This document shows, piece after piece, positions 15,374-22,355 of a stretch of 22,355 nt of DNA (its first letter is position 1; every line of letters begins with the position of its first letter). Origin of the DNA: Bifidobacterium breve (GTDB lineage Bacteria > Actinomycetota > Acidimicrobiia > IMCC26256). The position numbers were made by a program, and so were the translations under genes. The stretch spans positions 1 to 22,355 of the forward strand of contig CAMDSG010000008.1 of NCBI GenBank assembly GCA_945907055.1. Reading direction: 5' to 3'. Below the pieces are notes generated by a model. The model searched no databases and was not told the origin of the DNA. It saw only the letters and a program-made list of their open reading frames with translations.

Positions 15374-17200
15374 TTAGGCAGCCCAGGAACACGTTGAGAC
15401 GTACGTAGCGAAGAAACCAGCCACCTCGCAAGCACACCCGTGCTCGTTCGCATCGTGAGATCTAGCTCCACTCAAATCGCGAGATACAAGACCGGCAAAA
15501 CTACTTCTCCGCATAACGAACTCTGGTGGGACATCAAAAACTTTGCCGTCAAACACGGTCGTCCTGATGGGGATCTTGCCGATCAACTTTGGGTCGCATT
15601 CGTATGGGTCTGAGTCGAGTGCCGTCAAATTTGCAATCTTGCCTACTTCAATGCTTCCGAGTTCATGCTCGCGACGCCAAGAATAAGCGGCCTCTATCGT
15701 CACGGCTCGCAGTGCGTCATGCACTCCGATTCTTTGGTCGGGGCCTGCAATGCGTCCAGATGGCGTGGTTCGATTCACGGCAAATGACGCCATCAACATT
15801 GGGTCGCTTGGACACATCGGGAGATCAGAATGAAACGAAAGTGGAATACCTTGTTGAAGTACAGATGCAGAGCGCACCATCGCATCAGCCCGCTCTGGGC
15901 CGAGACCCCATGCGCCGTACTTGTCGGCAAATCCAACGGGATAGTAGGGATTAGCGGAGACGATTGCACCGAGACTCGCAATTCTCTCCACTTGCTTCTC
16001 TGTCGAGTTTGCAAAGTGCACGATGACTGTTCGGTGGTCATTTCTTGGCTTACGGCGCTGTGCTTCGTCAATGATGTCAAGAAGAACCTCAAGACCAAGG
16101 TCTCCATTGACGTGAATATGTATCTGCCATTCGGCATCCCAATATGTGTCAAAAACGAGTTTTAGTTGATCGGGTTCCATCAGCCATTGGCCGTGATGAT
16201 CGGCATCTGGATTTCCGTCGTAGTCAAGATACGGCTCCTTCATCTGCATTAATTGCGAAATGATGGCTCCGTCGGCAAAAAGTTTGACATGACGGTCAAT
16301 CACTCTGACCTTGGTTCCGCTACCAAATTCGACTTGGCTGCAAGCATCAGCCACGAACTGCTCGGGTGATAATTGCCTTAATGGTTGGGTGCGTGCCTCA
16401 ACCATAAAAGTACTCTCGAACGGGACATCGTCTCTACCGAGAATTTCCTGATATAGATCCCACGGCTCACTTAGCCACCAGATACCGGGTTCGTTGATTG
16501 CAGTTACGCCATTCATATGCAGATACTCAACTAATTGTTCTAATCCGAGATTAAATCGCTCTCGCGTCATGAAATGCGGCAGTAGATACTTGGCGAGAAC
16601 AATCATGAACCCGTTTTCATAAAAATGCCCGCGCTCCCAATCGATCTGCTCGCTGGCGGGTCCAAAGCCTTGGGTCAACTCGCGCGTAAGGCCAATTGCG
16701 TCGAGAGCCGCCGAATTGAGAATCCATTCATGACAGGATCTCTGCCATATTGCAGTCGGGCGATCTCCAACCAACATGTCGAGGCGTTCGCGACTTAGCG
16801 GGCCATGCCACAACGCGTGCCATCCCCATGAAAAGAGCCACTCACCTTCTCGTAAAGATTGATGTGCAGCGAGAAGACGAGTGTCGTAATCGTTTTCATT
16901 CACAGCGCAAGCAAACGTCCGTCGTGGCAAGATCCAGTCTTCGGGTGCGATGACTTCGGTTGTCAAGGTGGTTGCCCCAAGCATCGGGTGCAGGTGTTGA
17001 TCAATTAGTCCCGGGACAAGAACCCGATCAGCGAACACATTTGAGACTTCATGATCGGAGCCAACTGTGGCCAGCACTTCTTCAAGTGAACCGACGGCGA
17101 GAAACCTACCGTCTCGAATAGCTACTGCCTGCGCCGACGGAGAATCGTCGTTCATCGTGATGACGCGCTTGGCCTGGTAGACAACGGTCTCGGACGTCAC
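15374..17200 (-). CDS. Amidohydrolase family 3 protein (YtcJ-like metal-dependent hydrolase)
   Basis: This is a predicted metal-dependent hydrolase of the amidohydrolase superfamily. YtcJ-like members cleave amides or related bonds of small molecules, and the substrate is unknown. The 608 residues show the family metal site: H69-L-H71 (DQHLHP), a candidate carbamylated lysine in VKLFADGA (about 318), histidines in IHIHVNGD and IVHFAN, and the final Asp in FHSDLP. The usual C-terminal GSIEVGKIANLTALDSDP follows. GTG 17200 overlaps the DUF3817 stop (GTGA), so translation is coupled. Two oddities stand out. After DGKVFDVPPE, about 48 extra residues (Ala-, Ser- and Cys-rich) match nothing I recognise. 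Five sampled 60-base lines inside the gene average about 46% G+C, against 55-72% in four lines sampled from flanking genes, which suggests acquisition. Confidence 0.88.
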   Translation of the reverse strand: MTSETVVYQAKRVITMNDDSPSAQAVAIRDGRFLAVGSLEEVLATVGSDHEVSNVFADRVLVPGLIDQHLHPMLGATTLTTEVIAPEDWILPRRTFACAVNENDYDTRLLAAHQSLREGEWLFSWGWHALWHGPLSRERLDMLVGDRPTAIWQRSCHEWILNSAALDAIGLTRELTQGFGPASEQIDWERGHFYENGFMIVLAKYLLPHFMTRERFNLGLEQLVEYLHMNGVTAINEPGIWWLSEPWDLYQEILGRDDVPFESTFMVEARTQPLRQLSPEQFVADACSQVEFGSGTKVRVIDRHVKLFADGAIISQLMQMKEPYLDYDGNPDADHHGQWLMEPDQLKLVFDTYWDAEWQIHIHVNGDLGLEVLLDIIDEAQRRKPRNDHRTVIVHFANSTEKQVERIASLGAIVSANPYYPVGFADKYGAWGLGPERADAMVRSASVLQQGIPLSFHSDLPMCPSDPMLMASFAVNRTTPSGRIAGPDQRIGVHDALRAVTIEAAYSWRREHELGSIEVGKIANLTALDSDPYECDPKLIGKIPIRTTVFDGKVFDVPPEFVMRRSSFAGLVSRDLSGARSHDANEHGCACEVAGFFATYVSTCSWAA

Positions 17201-17526
17201 CCGTTGTTCTTGCCCTTGTATGGGACGCCTCCGCTACGGATGCGCTGCCACACTATGAGGCCGCCGATGGGGCCGGTTAATACTCCTGCCGCAGCGAATC
17301 CCCAAGACCAGCCAATCTTGGGTGTGATCATCAAGGTCATGGCAACAAAGGCCATCCAGATGAGTCCATGGAAGAAGCCGGTAATCGCCTTGCCTGATGC
17401 ACTCGGCGAGATAATCCAGAAGTAGAAGAGGATTAGGTATGTAATCGTCTCTAGGAGCGCTATCCACTTTAGAGCAGCGGCTTTGCGCTCAAGTTCGGTC
17501 GAGGTCTCATCGGCGAAATCAGGCAT
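17197..17526 (-). CDS. DUF3817 family membrane protein
   Basis: This is a small integral membrane protein of unknown function, common in actinobacteria. The 109 residues have three predicted membrane segments (about 20-40, 48-67, 72-93), with the family signatures ALKWIALLETITYLILF, GFFHGLIWMAF and GPIGGLIVWQR. The C-terminal tail RSGGVPYKGKNNG is basic and cytoplasmic. Its TGA overlaps the GTG of the downstream amidohydrolase gene by 4 bases. The remnant at 15312-15344 suggests the ancestral gene ended KNN-stop, one codon earlier than now. It diverges from the ABC transporter genes across 79 bases that hold no clear promoter to my eye. Confidence 0.88.
   Translation of the reverse strand: MPDFADETSTELERKAAALKWIALLETITYLILFYFWIISPSASGKAITGFFHGLIWMAFVAMTLMITPKIGWSWGFAAAGVLTGPIGGLIVWQRIRSGGVPYKGKNNG
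17203..17232 (+). repeat. Right copy of the 30-base direct repeat flanking the amidohydrolase gene
   Basis: This segment encodes the C-terminus of the live DUF3817 protein and is repeated in the same orientation, with 25 of 30 identical bases, at 15315-15344. The two copies are 1,888 bases apart and bracket the amidohydrolase gene. The five mismatches rule out a very recent perfect target-site duplication, but an old duplication or recombination with a donor carrying its own DUF3817 end would fit. Confidence 0.65.
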
Positions 17527-17605
17527 GTTTATGAGCGTAGGCCCTTAACTCTGCTCTCCCCGTGTTGGCCGCCGAGCGCCCCTCATATGTGACAACATTC
17601 GCGGC

Positions 17606-18379
17606 ATGGATACCGTCTTAAGCGCCCGCGGGCTCGTAAAAGAATTCAAGCGAGCTATCGCTGTTGACGGCGTAGATATTGAGGTCAAGGCAGGGGAGCG
17701 TGTTGCGTTACTAGGCCCAAATGGAGCGGGTAAAACCACCACGCTCCTGATGATTCTCGGTGCGATCTCCCCCGATAAGGGCGAGGTCGAGATCTGCGGA
17801 GTTGCTCAGCAAGGAAATCGCAGCAAGGCCGCAGAGAATGTTGGCTTCGCTGCCGGATACCTCCCGCTTGCAGGCGAGATGAAGGTGCGTGAGTACCTAA
17901 CGATGTTCGGAGAAATTTATGGAATTCCGGACCCATCCAAGGCGATAGCGGAGGGGTTAGAGCGGTTCCGGATTCAGCACCTTAGTGAGGCGAAAGGAAC
18001 GCAACTCTCCTCAGGGCAGCGCACTTTGGTGGGTATCGTGCGCGCCGTTCTCCATAAGCCACGCCTCCTTGTGCTCGACGAACCCACGGCCTCGCTCGAC
18101 CCTGATGTAGCGGGGCGTGTGCGTAGCGGGATACTCGATCTCTGCGCTGATAACGGGACAGCGCTGCTCGTAACAAGCCACGATATGCTCGAGGTCGAGC
18201 GACTCTGTGAGCGTGTGCTGTTCTTGTCAGCGGGGCGCGTTGTCGCCGATGGCGCTCCAAGTGAAATCGCAGAACGATTCGGGAGAGAAGATTTAGAGGG
18301 TGTGTTCCTCCATCTCGCCGATGAGAATTATCAGCACTCAGATTTCCCAACATCCCAGCACACGGACCACATCCTGTGA
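17606..18379 (+). CDS. ABC-2 type exporter, ATP-binding protein
   Basis: This is the ATPase subunit of a two-gene exporter (NodI/DrrA-like organisation). The 257 residues contain Walker A GPNGAGKTT (37-45), signature LSSGQ (134-138), Walker B LLVLDEP (154-160), the D-loop SLDPD and the switch histidine H192. The Q-loop position is unusual: the segment is FAAGYLPLAGEM, with leucine 88 where glutamine is normally found, and I recall similar sequences in related actinobacterial ATPases. The permease gene begins inside its stop codon (GTGA overlap), so the pair is translationally coupled. The C-terminal 20 residues (rich in His, Ser and Gln) lie beyond the ATPase fold. The substrate is unknown; drugs, polyketides or lipid-linked glycans are typical for this class. 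Confidence 0.93.
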   Translation: MDTVLSARGLVKEFKRAIAVDGVDIEVKAGERVALLGPNGAGKTTTLLMILGAISPDKGEVEICGVAQQGNRSKAAENVGFAAGYLPLAGEMKVREYLTMFGEIYGIPDPSKAIAEGLERFRIQHLSEAKGTQLSSGQRTLVGIVRAVLHKPRLLVLDEPTASLDPDVAGRVRSGILDLCADNGTALLVTSHDMLEVERLCERVLFLSAGRVVADGAPSEIAERFGREDLEGVFLHLADENYQHSDFPTSQHTDHIL

Positions 18380-19215
18380 AGACTCAACACGACCCAACGA
18401 CTCCACTCCCACCTGGGGCAGCACGTTCATGGCTGCGTATGCGCGCTGTGTCTAGAAGGCATGCATACGTTCTCGTGCGTAGCCCACATCGACTCTTCGA
18501 TGTAACGCTGTGGCCGCTAGTTGATGTGCTGATGTTTGGTTCGCTTGCATCATTTGTCGGTACGGGGAACGCGAGCGGAGGCAAACAGGCCGCTGGTTAT
18601 CTTCTTGCAGGGATAATTCTCTGGCATATCGTCTATCAATCTCAGATCGCAGTTAGTACAGGATTCTTGGAGGAGACCTGGTCTCGCAACCTCCTAAACC
18701 TCATGATTACCCCTATTCGCGAGATTGAGTATGTAGGGGGTGTAGCCCTGTTTGGTATGGCGAAGCTCGTCATCGGTGTCGGCTTAATGATGATAGGAGG
18801 CTTTGTATTCTTCTCCTTCAACATCACTTCCCTTGGGTTCGCAGTCGTCCCAATCGCCGCGGTGCTCCTGCTCGTTGGCTGGGCAATCTCGCTTTTTGTG
18901 ATTGGCGTAGTACTGAGATACGGGCCGGGTGCAGAGGCTCTCGCATGGGGTGTGATGTTCGTAGTGCTTCCGCTCTCAGGCGTGTTCTACCCAATCGATG
19001 CTCTCCCGGCTGCTGTGCGACCGATCGCTCTTGTTCTTCCTACTACCTATGCGTTTGCCGCTCTGAGGGGTGTCGTCGATGGAGAGGCATTGAACTGGGC
19101 GTACGTAGGCATCGCAGCAGGAGGAGCGTTTGTGTTGAGCCTGCTCTCATTTTGGTTTCTCGTGAGCATGCTTAAATTGTTTAGGCGACGCGGGTATGTA
19201 ACGCGTTATGCCTAG
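18376..19215 (+). CDS. ABC-2 type exporter, permease protein
   Basis: This is the membrane subunit that pairs with the ATPase encoded directly upstream. The 279-residue protein has a positively charged cytoplasmic N-terminus (about 1-38), then six hydrophobic segments typical of ABC-2 permeases. The family motif LNLMITPIREIEYVGG lies between segments two and three. The PLSGVFYPIDALPAAVRPIALVLPTTYAFAALRGVV stretch before the last segment is the ABC-2 signature region. GTG 18376 is the start because it overlaps the ATPase stop by 4 bases. It converges on the SRPBCC gene with 16 bases between stops, so the exporter operon is just these two genes. Confidence 0.92.
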   Translation: MKTQHDPTTPLPPGAARSWLRMRAVSRRHAYVLVRSPHRLFDVTLWPLVDVLMFGSLASFVGTGNASGGKQAAGYLLAGIILWHIVYQSQIAVSTGFLEETWSRNLLNLMITPIREIEYVGGVALFGMAKLVIGVGLMMIGGFVFFSFNITSLGFAVVPIAAVLLLVGWAISLFVIGVVLRYGPGAEALAWGVMFVVLPLSGVFYPIDALPAAVRPIALVLPTTYAFAALRGVVDGEALNWAYVGIAAGGAFVLSLLSFWFLVSMLKLFRRRGYVTRYA

Positions 19216-19231
19216 GAATTATCGCTAGGAG

Positions 19232-19621
19232 CTAGCCCTCGACGTGGGCCTTGAGTGTGTCGAGGGCGCCTTTGTAGACACCAGCGATTCCCTCGGCGAA
19301 GTCATCAGGCTCCATCTCCAGAGTCCAAGTAGCGCGTGCCCCGTCGCCCTCTGCCTCTACAGCAACAGTTGATAGCCATTTGTCGACGGGGAGGCCGTGT
19401 CCATTTACTGTGTAGGAGTAAGTGCGGTTCGCCTCGTCGCGCGCAACCTCATCCTCTGAGACTTTCATGCCACCAGCAATCTCAATCTCGCGAGTCTTTC
19501 CATTTACGACGCATGACTCGACGCCATCCATCCAAGTATCTAGGCCACCAAATTCTCCGAGTACTGCCCAGACTTCGTCTGGGGTGCGGTTGATGCTGAT
19601 CTCGTGCTGGACGATTGCCAT
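19232..19621 (-). CDS. SRPBCC family (polyketide cyclase/START-like) protein
   Basis: This is a small helix-grip-fold protein with a hydrophobic ligand cavity. Relatives bind lipids, polyketides or plant-hormone-like molecules, and most bacterial members are uncharacterised. The 129 residues show the family opening HEISINRTPDEVWAVLGEFGGLDTWMDGVES, a central NRTYSYTVNGHGLPV, the strand ARATWTLEMEPDD and the long C-terminal helix (IAGVYKGALDTLKAHVEG). ATG 19621 is chosen because AGGAG lies 5 bases upstream. The longer form starting at 19663 adds 14 residues without similarity and would place this ribosome-binding site inside the gene. It appears monocistronic. Confidence 0.88.
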   Translation of the reverse strand: MAIVQHEISINRTPDEVWAVLGEFGGLDTWMDGVESCVVNGKTREIEIAGGMKVSEDEVARDEANRTYSYTVNGHGLPVDKWLSTVAVEAEGDGARATWTLEMEPDDFAEGIAGVYKGALDTLKAHVEG

Positions 19622-19726
19622 TTTTTCTCCTAGGTCGGGTCGGGGAAGATTAGACCAACTCATGCATTGGCGAGAGATTTAGGTTGGGATTTGGGGTATC
19701 CGGGTGAGCGGTGGGAGGATAAGGAG

Positions 19727-20110
19727 ATGGATAATCGTCAGCGCGCCATTTATCTCTGCCGTACCCGTGTCGGAATCGGCATTGTGATGATGCTCGCCCC
19801 TCGCACCGGCTCGAGACTTGGCTTCGGTTCAGGCAAAGACTCGCAGGGAGCCTCTGTCCTTGGCCGCGCGTTTGGTGCTCGGGAGGCTGTGCTCGGTACT
19901 GGTGCAGCGATTGCTCTCTCCGAGCGTGAAGGTGGAGAGAACTGGCTCTCAATGAGCGCTGTGGCCGATGCGGTAGATGCTGCTGCACTGTTGCTTACAC
20001 CGCGCCTGCCGCTGCGGGCGCGCTTGCTCGGGATTATCGCAGCCGCCTCTGCCGTTGCGCAGTTTGCAGTCGCCAAAGAGATCTCTGAAGAAGCCGATCA
20101 AAGCGTTTAG
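19727..20110 (+). CDS. Small membrane protein of unknown function
   Basis: I do not recognise a characterised function. The 127 residues have about four hydrophobic stretches (14-24, 45-63, 78-90, 99-116). The motif LGRAFGAREAVLGTGAAIA followed by SAVADAVDAAALL is seen in uncharacterised small actinobacterial membrane proteins. ATG 19727 is preferred over ATG 19667 because GGGAGG lies 8 bases upstream and the extra 20 residues of the longer form look non-coding. It diverges from the SRPBCC gene over 105 bases and converges on the acyltransferase gene with only 8 bases between stops. Confidence 0.7.
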   Translation: MDNRQRAIYLCRTRVGIGIVMMLAPRTGSRLGFGSGKDSQGASVLGRAFGAREAVLGTGAAIALSEREGGENWLSMSAVADAVDAAALLLTPRLPLRARLLGIIAAASAVAQFAVAKEISEEADQSV

Positions 20111-20118
20111 TAAAAGAA

Positions 20119-21519
20119 CTAACGCGCACCTAATTGCTCAGAAGCATTGAGGGTTTGAAGTCGCTCTACCTCCGCTATCACACGGTCCCGACTGAGGCGT
20201 GCAGCAATTAACCCCTCGGGCCGCTTGGCCCAGCCCGATGCTCGAACGGACCTGCGCAGTTCGTCCAAGGATGCTGTCCATGCGATTGCACAGAGGCCGG
20301 TCACTGGAGCGAGAAGCAGAAGGACTAATGCGCCCACGCTCCCCCAGCGTTTATGTGCAATCCATGCCTCTACGCCCCAAGTAACAGGGAGTGTTACTAG
20401 AGCACTCCCACCTTTTGCCGTTGCTTGCCAAGCAGGGTGTTTTACCCGCATCCCTAATCCGAATGAGACCGAGGCAGGGAGAGCATTTAGGGCATACCCG
20501 AGTATGCCTCCAGGAGTAAGAGCAATTGCAGTGGCTCCTAGCAGAGCGATTCTTCTCCGTGCTCTGTGAGGATCAAGATGCACAACATCGGCTGGTGTGT
20601 GCGCCCCAAGAGCATTGAGGCGCTCTCGCAGATCATCGACTCTTGCCTCTAGCCCTTTGAATGCTGGGCCTTGGTCTCCGCCGTTGCGGGCGACTGCATC
20701 TCCAATGATTCTCTGGAGAGCGGCCTGCTGGAGAAATGAATCCTCTGCGTTTGGATCCTTTGTCAATATGGTTATCTCTGCAGCCGCATGCACGACCTCG
20801 GCCTCAAGCCAAGATGAATGACTACGCGTAACTGCCGCAAGAGATTCACCGAGCGTCTCGGTTAGTAATCGAACTGCAGTAGGCCCATCTTGCAAATATG
20901 ACCCTAGAAATTTGTTTACCTCAACCGCTTTACCGATCTGAAGTGCAACCTGAGACCGAAAGCGCCCTCGTTCTTCATATGTAATTCCGAGAGGAACTAT
21001 CACTAGATGATCGACCGCCCCAGACTCGAGGGCCTCAAGTGCGATTCGCGCTGCCCCAGTCTTTAATGGCAACGCAAGACGTGGATTATCGTGCACACCG
21101 CCTTCAGGGAAAATACAGACGTTCCCACCGCTTCGAAGGACGTCATGGCAAGTCTCGAAAGCGGATGCATTTGTCGCCTCGTTGTTTTGTTCCTCGCGCT
21201 CTTCACCTCGTCGTGCAACAGGTACACACATTGCAAATTTAAGGAGAAGGTTGAGGCCGCGAATTCTCCACATGCTCTGGGCTACTAAGAATCGGGGAAA
21301 AGTGCCGAGTTGCGCTATCAGGACTACTGGGTCGGCTAATCCGTTCGCATGATTTGAGATGAAGATAGTTGGGCGATCCGGGGGAACATGTGAACGCCCT
21401 GTTACATCAACTCTGCGCATAAAGACATGAACAACTGTCTCGCAGAGCCGCACTAGAAAGCGTGCGCGCATATTCGGACGGGGAGTACCTTGTTGCCCTC
21501 TCATGGCTAACCCTCTCAT
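20119..21519 (-). CDS. PlsC-type glycerolipid acyltransferase with membrane-spanning C-terminal extension
   Basis: This enzyme is predicted to transfer an acyl chain to (lyso)glycerophosphate or a related lipid acceptor at the membrane. The 466 residues have the acyltransferase block at about 30-200. It contains NHANGLAD (56-63; five residues between His and Asp, as in some glycerol-3-phosphate or DHAP acyltransferases, rather than four), VARRG (101-105), FPEGG (137-141) and PLGITYE (176-182). After a helical stretch (about 230-320) come two or three hydrophobic segments (about 327-350, 375-390, 397-418), so it is roughly twice the size of E. coli PlsC. ATG 21519 overlaps the upstream thioesterase stop (ATGA). 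An alternative ATG five codons later has GAGAGGG in front of it. The pairing with a thioesterase suggests acyl-chain remodelling. Confidence 0.85.
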   Translation of the reverse strand: MRGLAMRGQQGTPRPNMRARFLVRLCETVVHVFMRRVDVTGRSHVPPDRPTIFISNHANGLADPVVLIAQLGTFPRFLVAQSMWRIRGLNLLLKFAMCVPVARRGEEREEQNNEATNASAFETCHDVLRSGGNVCIFPEGGVHDNPRLALPLKTGAARIALEALESGAVDHLVIVPLGITYEERGRFRSQVALQIGKAVEVNKFLGSYLQDGPTAVRLLTETLGESLAAVTRSHSSWLEAEVVHAAAEITILTKDPNAEDSFLQQAALQRIIGDAVARNGGDQGPAFKGLEARVDDLRERLNALGAHTPADVVHLDPHRARRRIALLGATAIALTPGGILGYALNALPASVSFGLGMRVKHPAWQATAKGGSALVTLPVTWGVEAWIAHKRWGSVGALVLLLLAPVTGLCAIAWTASLDELRRSVRASGWAKRPEGLIAARLSRDRVIAEVERLQTLNASEQLGAR

Positions 21520-22355
21520 GCTTGAGACCGTAGCGGATCCGACTCACGAAAGCGCCGGAGCGTCACAACCGCCTCTGCTACCACTCTGTCATCGGACCCC
21601 GAGTCCCTAATAGTGACCTCTACGGATGCTCCGTCGATGCGCTCCCCGACGAGTCGAGCTACGCCAATTAGTGGTCCAACCCTGCCTGGGCGGAGGAATC
21701 GCAGAACTGTGTCCTGAGCGTAGAAAGGAGTCTCTGTACTTGATGCCCCTGCGGTGCTGCTAGGGAGACTGAGGCCAAAATGCTCAGCGGTTGCTGCTAC
21801 AAGCGTTGCGATGGTGCCTCCATGAACAATGCCCCACGGATTACGCAGATCATCGTTGATATCAATGCTCACAGTGTCGTGCGCCACGACGGTGACTCTG
21901 AAGAATTCAAGGACTCGAAGATCGGGCAGTGACTCTGGGTCCGATGCAGCGAATCTAAATGGACGCTCTCTCTCGGGCATCCCATCTGGTGGTGCAAGTA
22001 GTGCCGATGAGACCACAGCGTTGGCAATCAGCGCGTTATCTGAGCCGGTGTCTGTGAGCGTAACGCCTGCAACCGCTGATGATTTCCCGACTCTGAGTAT
22101 CTGCGTGTTGAGTTCAAGCGGCCCTTTAATAGCGGACCGAAACCTTGAGATATTTAGGTCGGTCGAGACAATCCAGAGGGGGAGTGCGGCGAGTCCACAA
22201 GTGAAGCCGCCGATGATGTCCGCAAGTGTCGTGAGGATTCCGGAGTGAAGTACCCGATGCTCATCGAGGAAAATCTCAGGTATTTCAACCGTCCCGCGCA
22301 GCGTTACGGGACCCTCTGGGAGGGTCGTCTCGAGAATGTCGATGCGGCTGTACTG
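21516..22355 (-). CDS. Tandem hotdog acyl-CoA thioesterase (5' end outside window)
   Basis: This is a predicted thioesterase with two PaaI-like hotdog domains in one chain. The frame is open without a stop from the right edge (22355) to the TGA at 21516-21518, giving 279 visible residues. The true start lies beyond the window, and the GTG at 22016 is internal. Domain 1 (visible residues about 1-125) contains LHSGILTTLADIIGGFTCGLA, then WIVSTDLNISRFR. Domain 2 (about 145-279) contains WGIVHGGTIATLVAATAEHFGLSLP and the strand FLRPGRVGPLIGVARLVGE. Both copies have the HxG motif with its following helix. In domain 1 the helix carries an Asp (LAD), while in domain 2 the matching place is Ala/Glu. 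The stop overlaps the start of the acyltransferase gene by 4 bases. Confidence 0.85.
   Translation of the reverse strand, partial: QYSRIDILETTLPEGPVTLRGTVEIPEIFLDEHRVLHSGILTTLADIIGGFTCGLAALPLWIVSTDLNISRFRSAIKGPLELNTQILRVGKSSAVAGVTLTDTGSDNALIANAVVSSALLAPPDGMPERERPFRFAASDPESLPDLRVLEFFRVTVVAHDTVSIDINDDLRNPWGIVHGGTIATLVAATAEHFGLSLPSSTAGASSTETPFYAQDTVLRFLRPGRVGPLIGVARLVGERIDGASVEVTIRDSGSDDRVVAEAVVTLRRFRESDPLRSQA

Noticed and set aside
22014..22016. GTG as the start of a single-hotdog PaaI protein
   Set aside because: The frame continues open upstream for 113 codons to the window edge and encodes another recognisable hotdog domain, so this GTG is internal.
1..22355. tRNA, rRNA, tmRNA, CRISPR arrays, transposases, toxin-antitoxin pairs or phage genes
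   Set aside because: I looked for cloverleaf-like segments, regularly spaced repeats and characteristic proteins in all gaps and frames and found none. smpB and ssrA, often near this locus, are not in the window.

Overview
The window is chromosomal DNA from a high-GC Gram-positive relative, most likely an actinobacterium. An Acidimicrobiia-like lineage fits best, but that placement is inference. The supporting signs are the order secA-prfB-ftsE-ftsX, a mycothiol-dependent-isomerase-type protein, an F420-type LLM oxidoreductase, DUF3052 and DUF3817 proteins, several GTG/TTG starts, and 4-base ATGA/GTGA overlaps between co-transcribed genes. Coding is very dense. No gap exceeds about 130 bases, and I see no tRNA, rRNA, CRISPR array, transposase or integrase.

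Bases 1-4902 form a core block on the plus strand: the 3' part of secA, prfB (release factor 2, no programmed frameshift), ftsE and ftsX, then a secreted M23 peptidase with coiled coils that is the obvious partner of FtsEX at division. An array of three 11-bp repeats carrying -10-like hexamers lies in front of ftsE.

Bases 4921-9017 hold a 1-Cys peroxiredoxin (minus), a divergent MFS exporter, and a tight plus-strand run of a DUF3052 protein, a SRAP/YedK abasic-site protein and a mycothiol-dependent isomerase-family protein. Together they look like a stress and housekeeping set.

Bases 9049-15285 are metabolic. A minus-strand operon encodes a TesB-like acyl-CoA thioesterase, an F420-type LLM oxidoreductase and a TetR regulator. 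Pirin diverges from it. A second minus-strand pair encodes a BesD/ArpA-like Fe(II)/2-oxoglutarate oxygenase (with an intact HxD, so probably a hydroxylase) and a short-chain dehydrogenase. An NADP-dependent enone-reductase-type oxidoreductase diverges from this pair with almost no intergenic DNA.

Bases 15312-17526 contain the most unusual structure. A YtcJ-like amidohydrolase of visibly lower G+C sits between two copies of the 3' end of a DUF3817 gene. One copy is the live gene, whose stop overlaps the amidohydrolase start. The other is a decayed 30-base remnant with its own stop codon, 26 bases beyond the oxidoreductase. This reads as the footprint of a gene inserted at the tail of DUF3817.

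Bases 17606-22355 hold an ABC-2 type exporter (ATPase plus permease), a SRPBCC protein, a small unknown membrane protein, and a minus-strand lipid pair: a tandem hotdog thioesterase that runs off the right end of the window and overlaps a PlsC-type acyltransferase with a membrane-spanning C-terminal extension.
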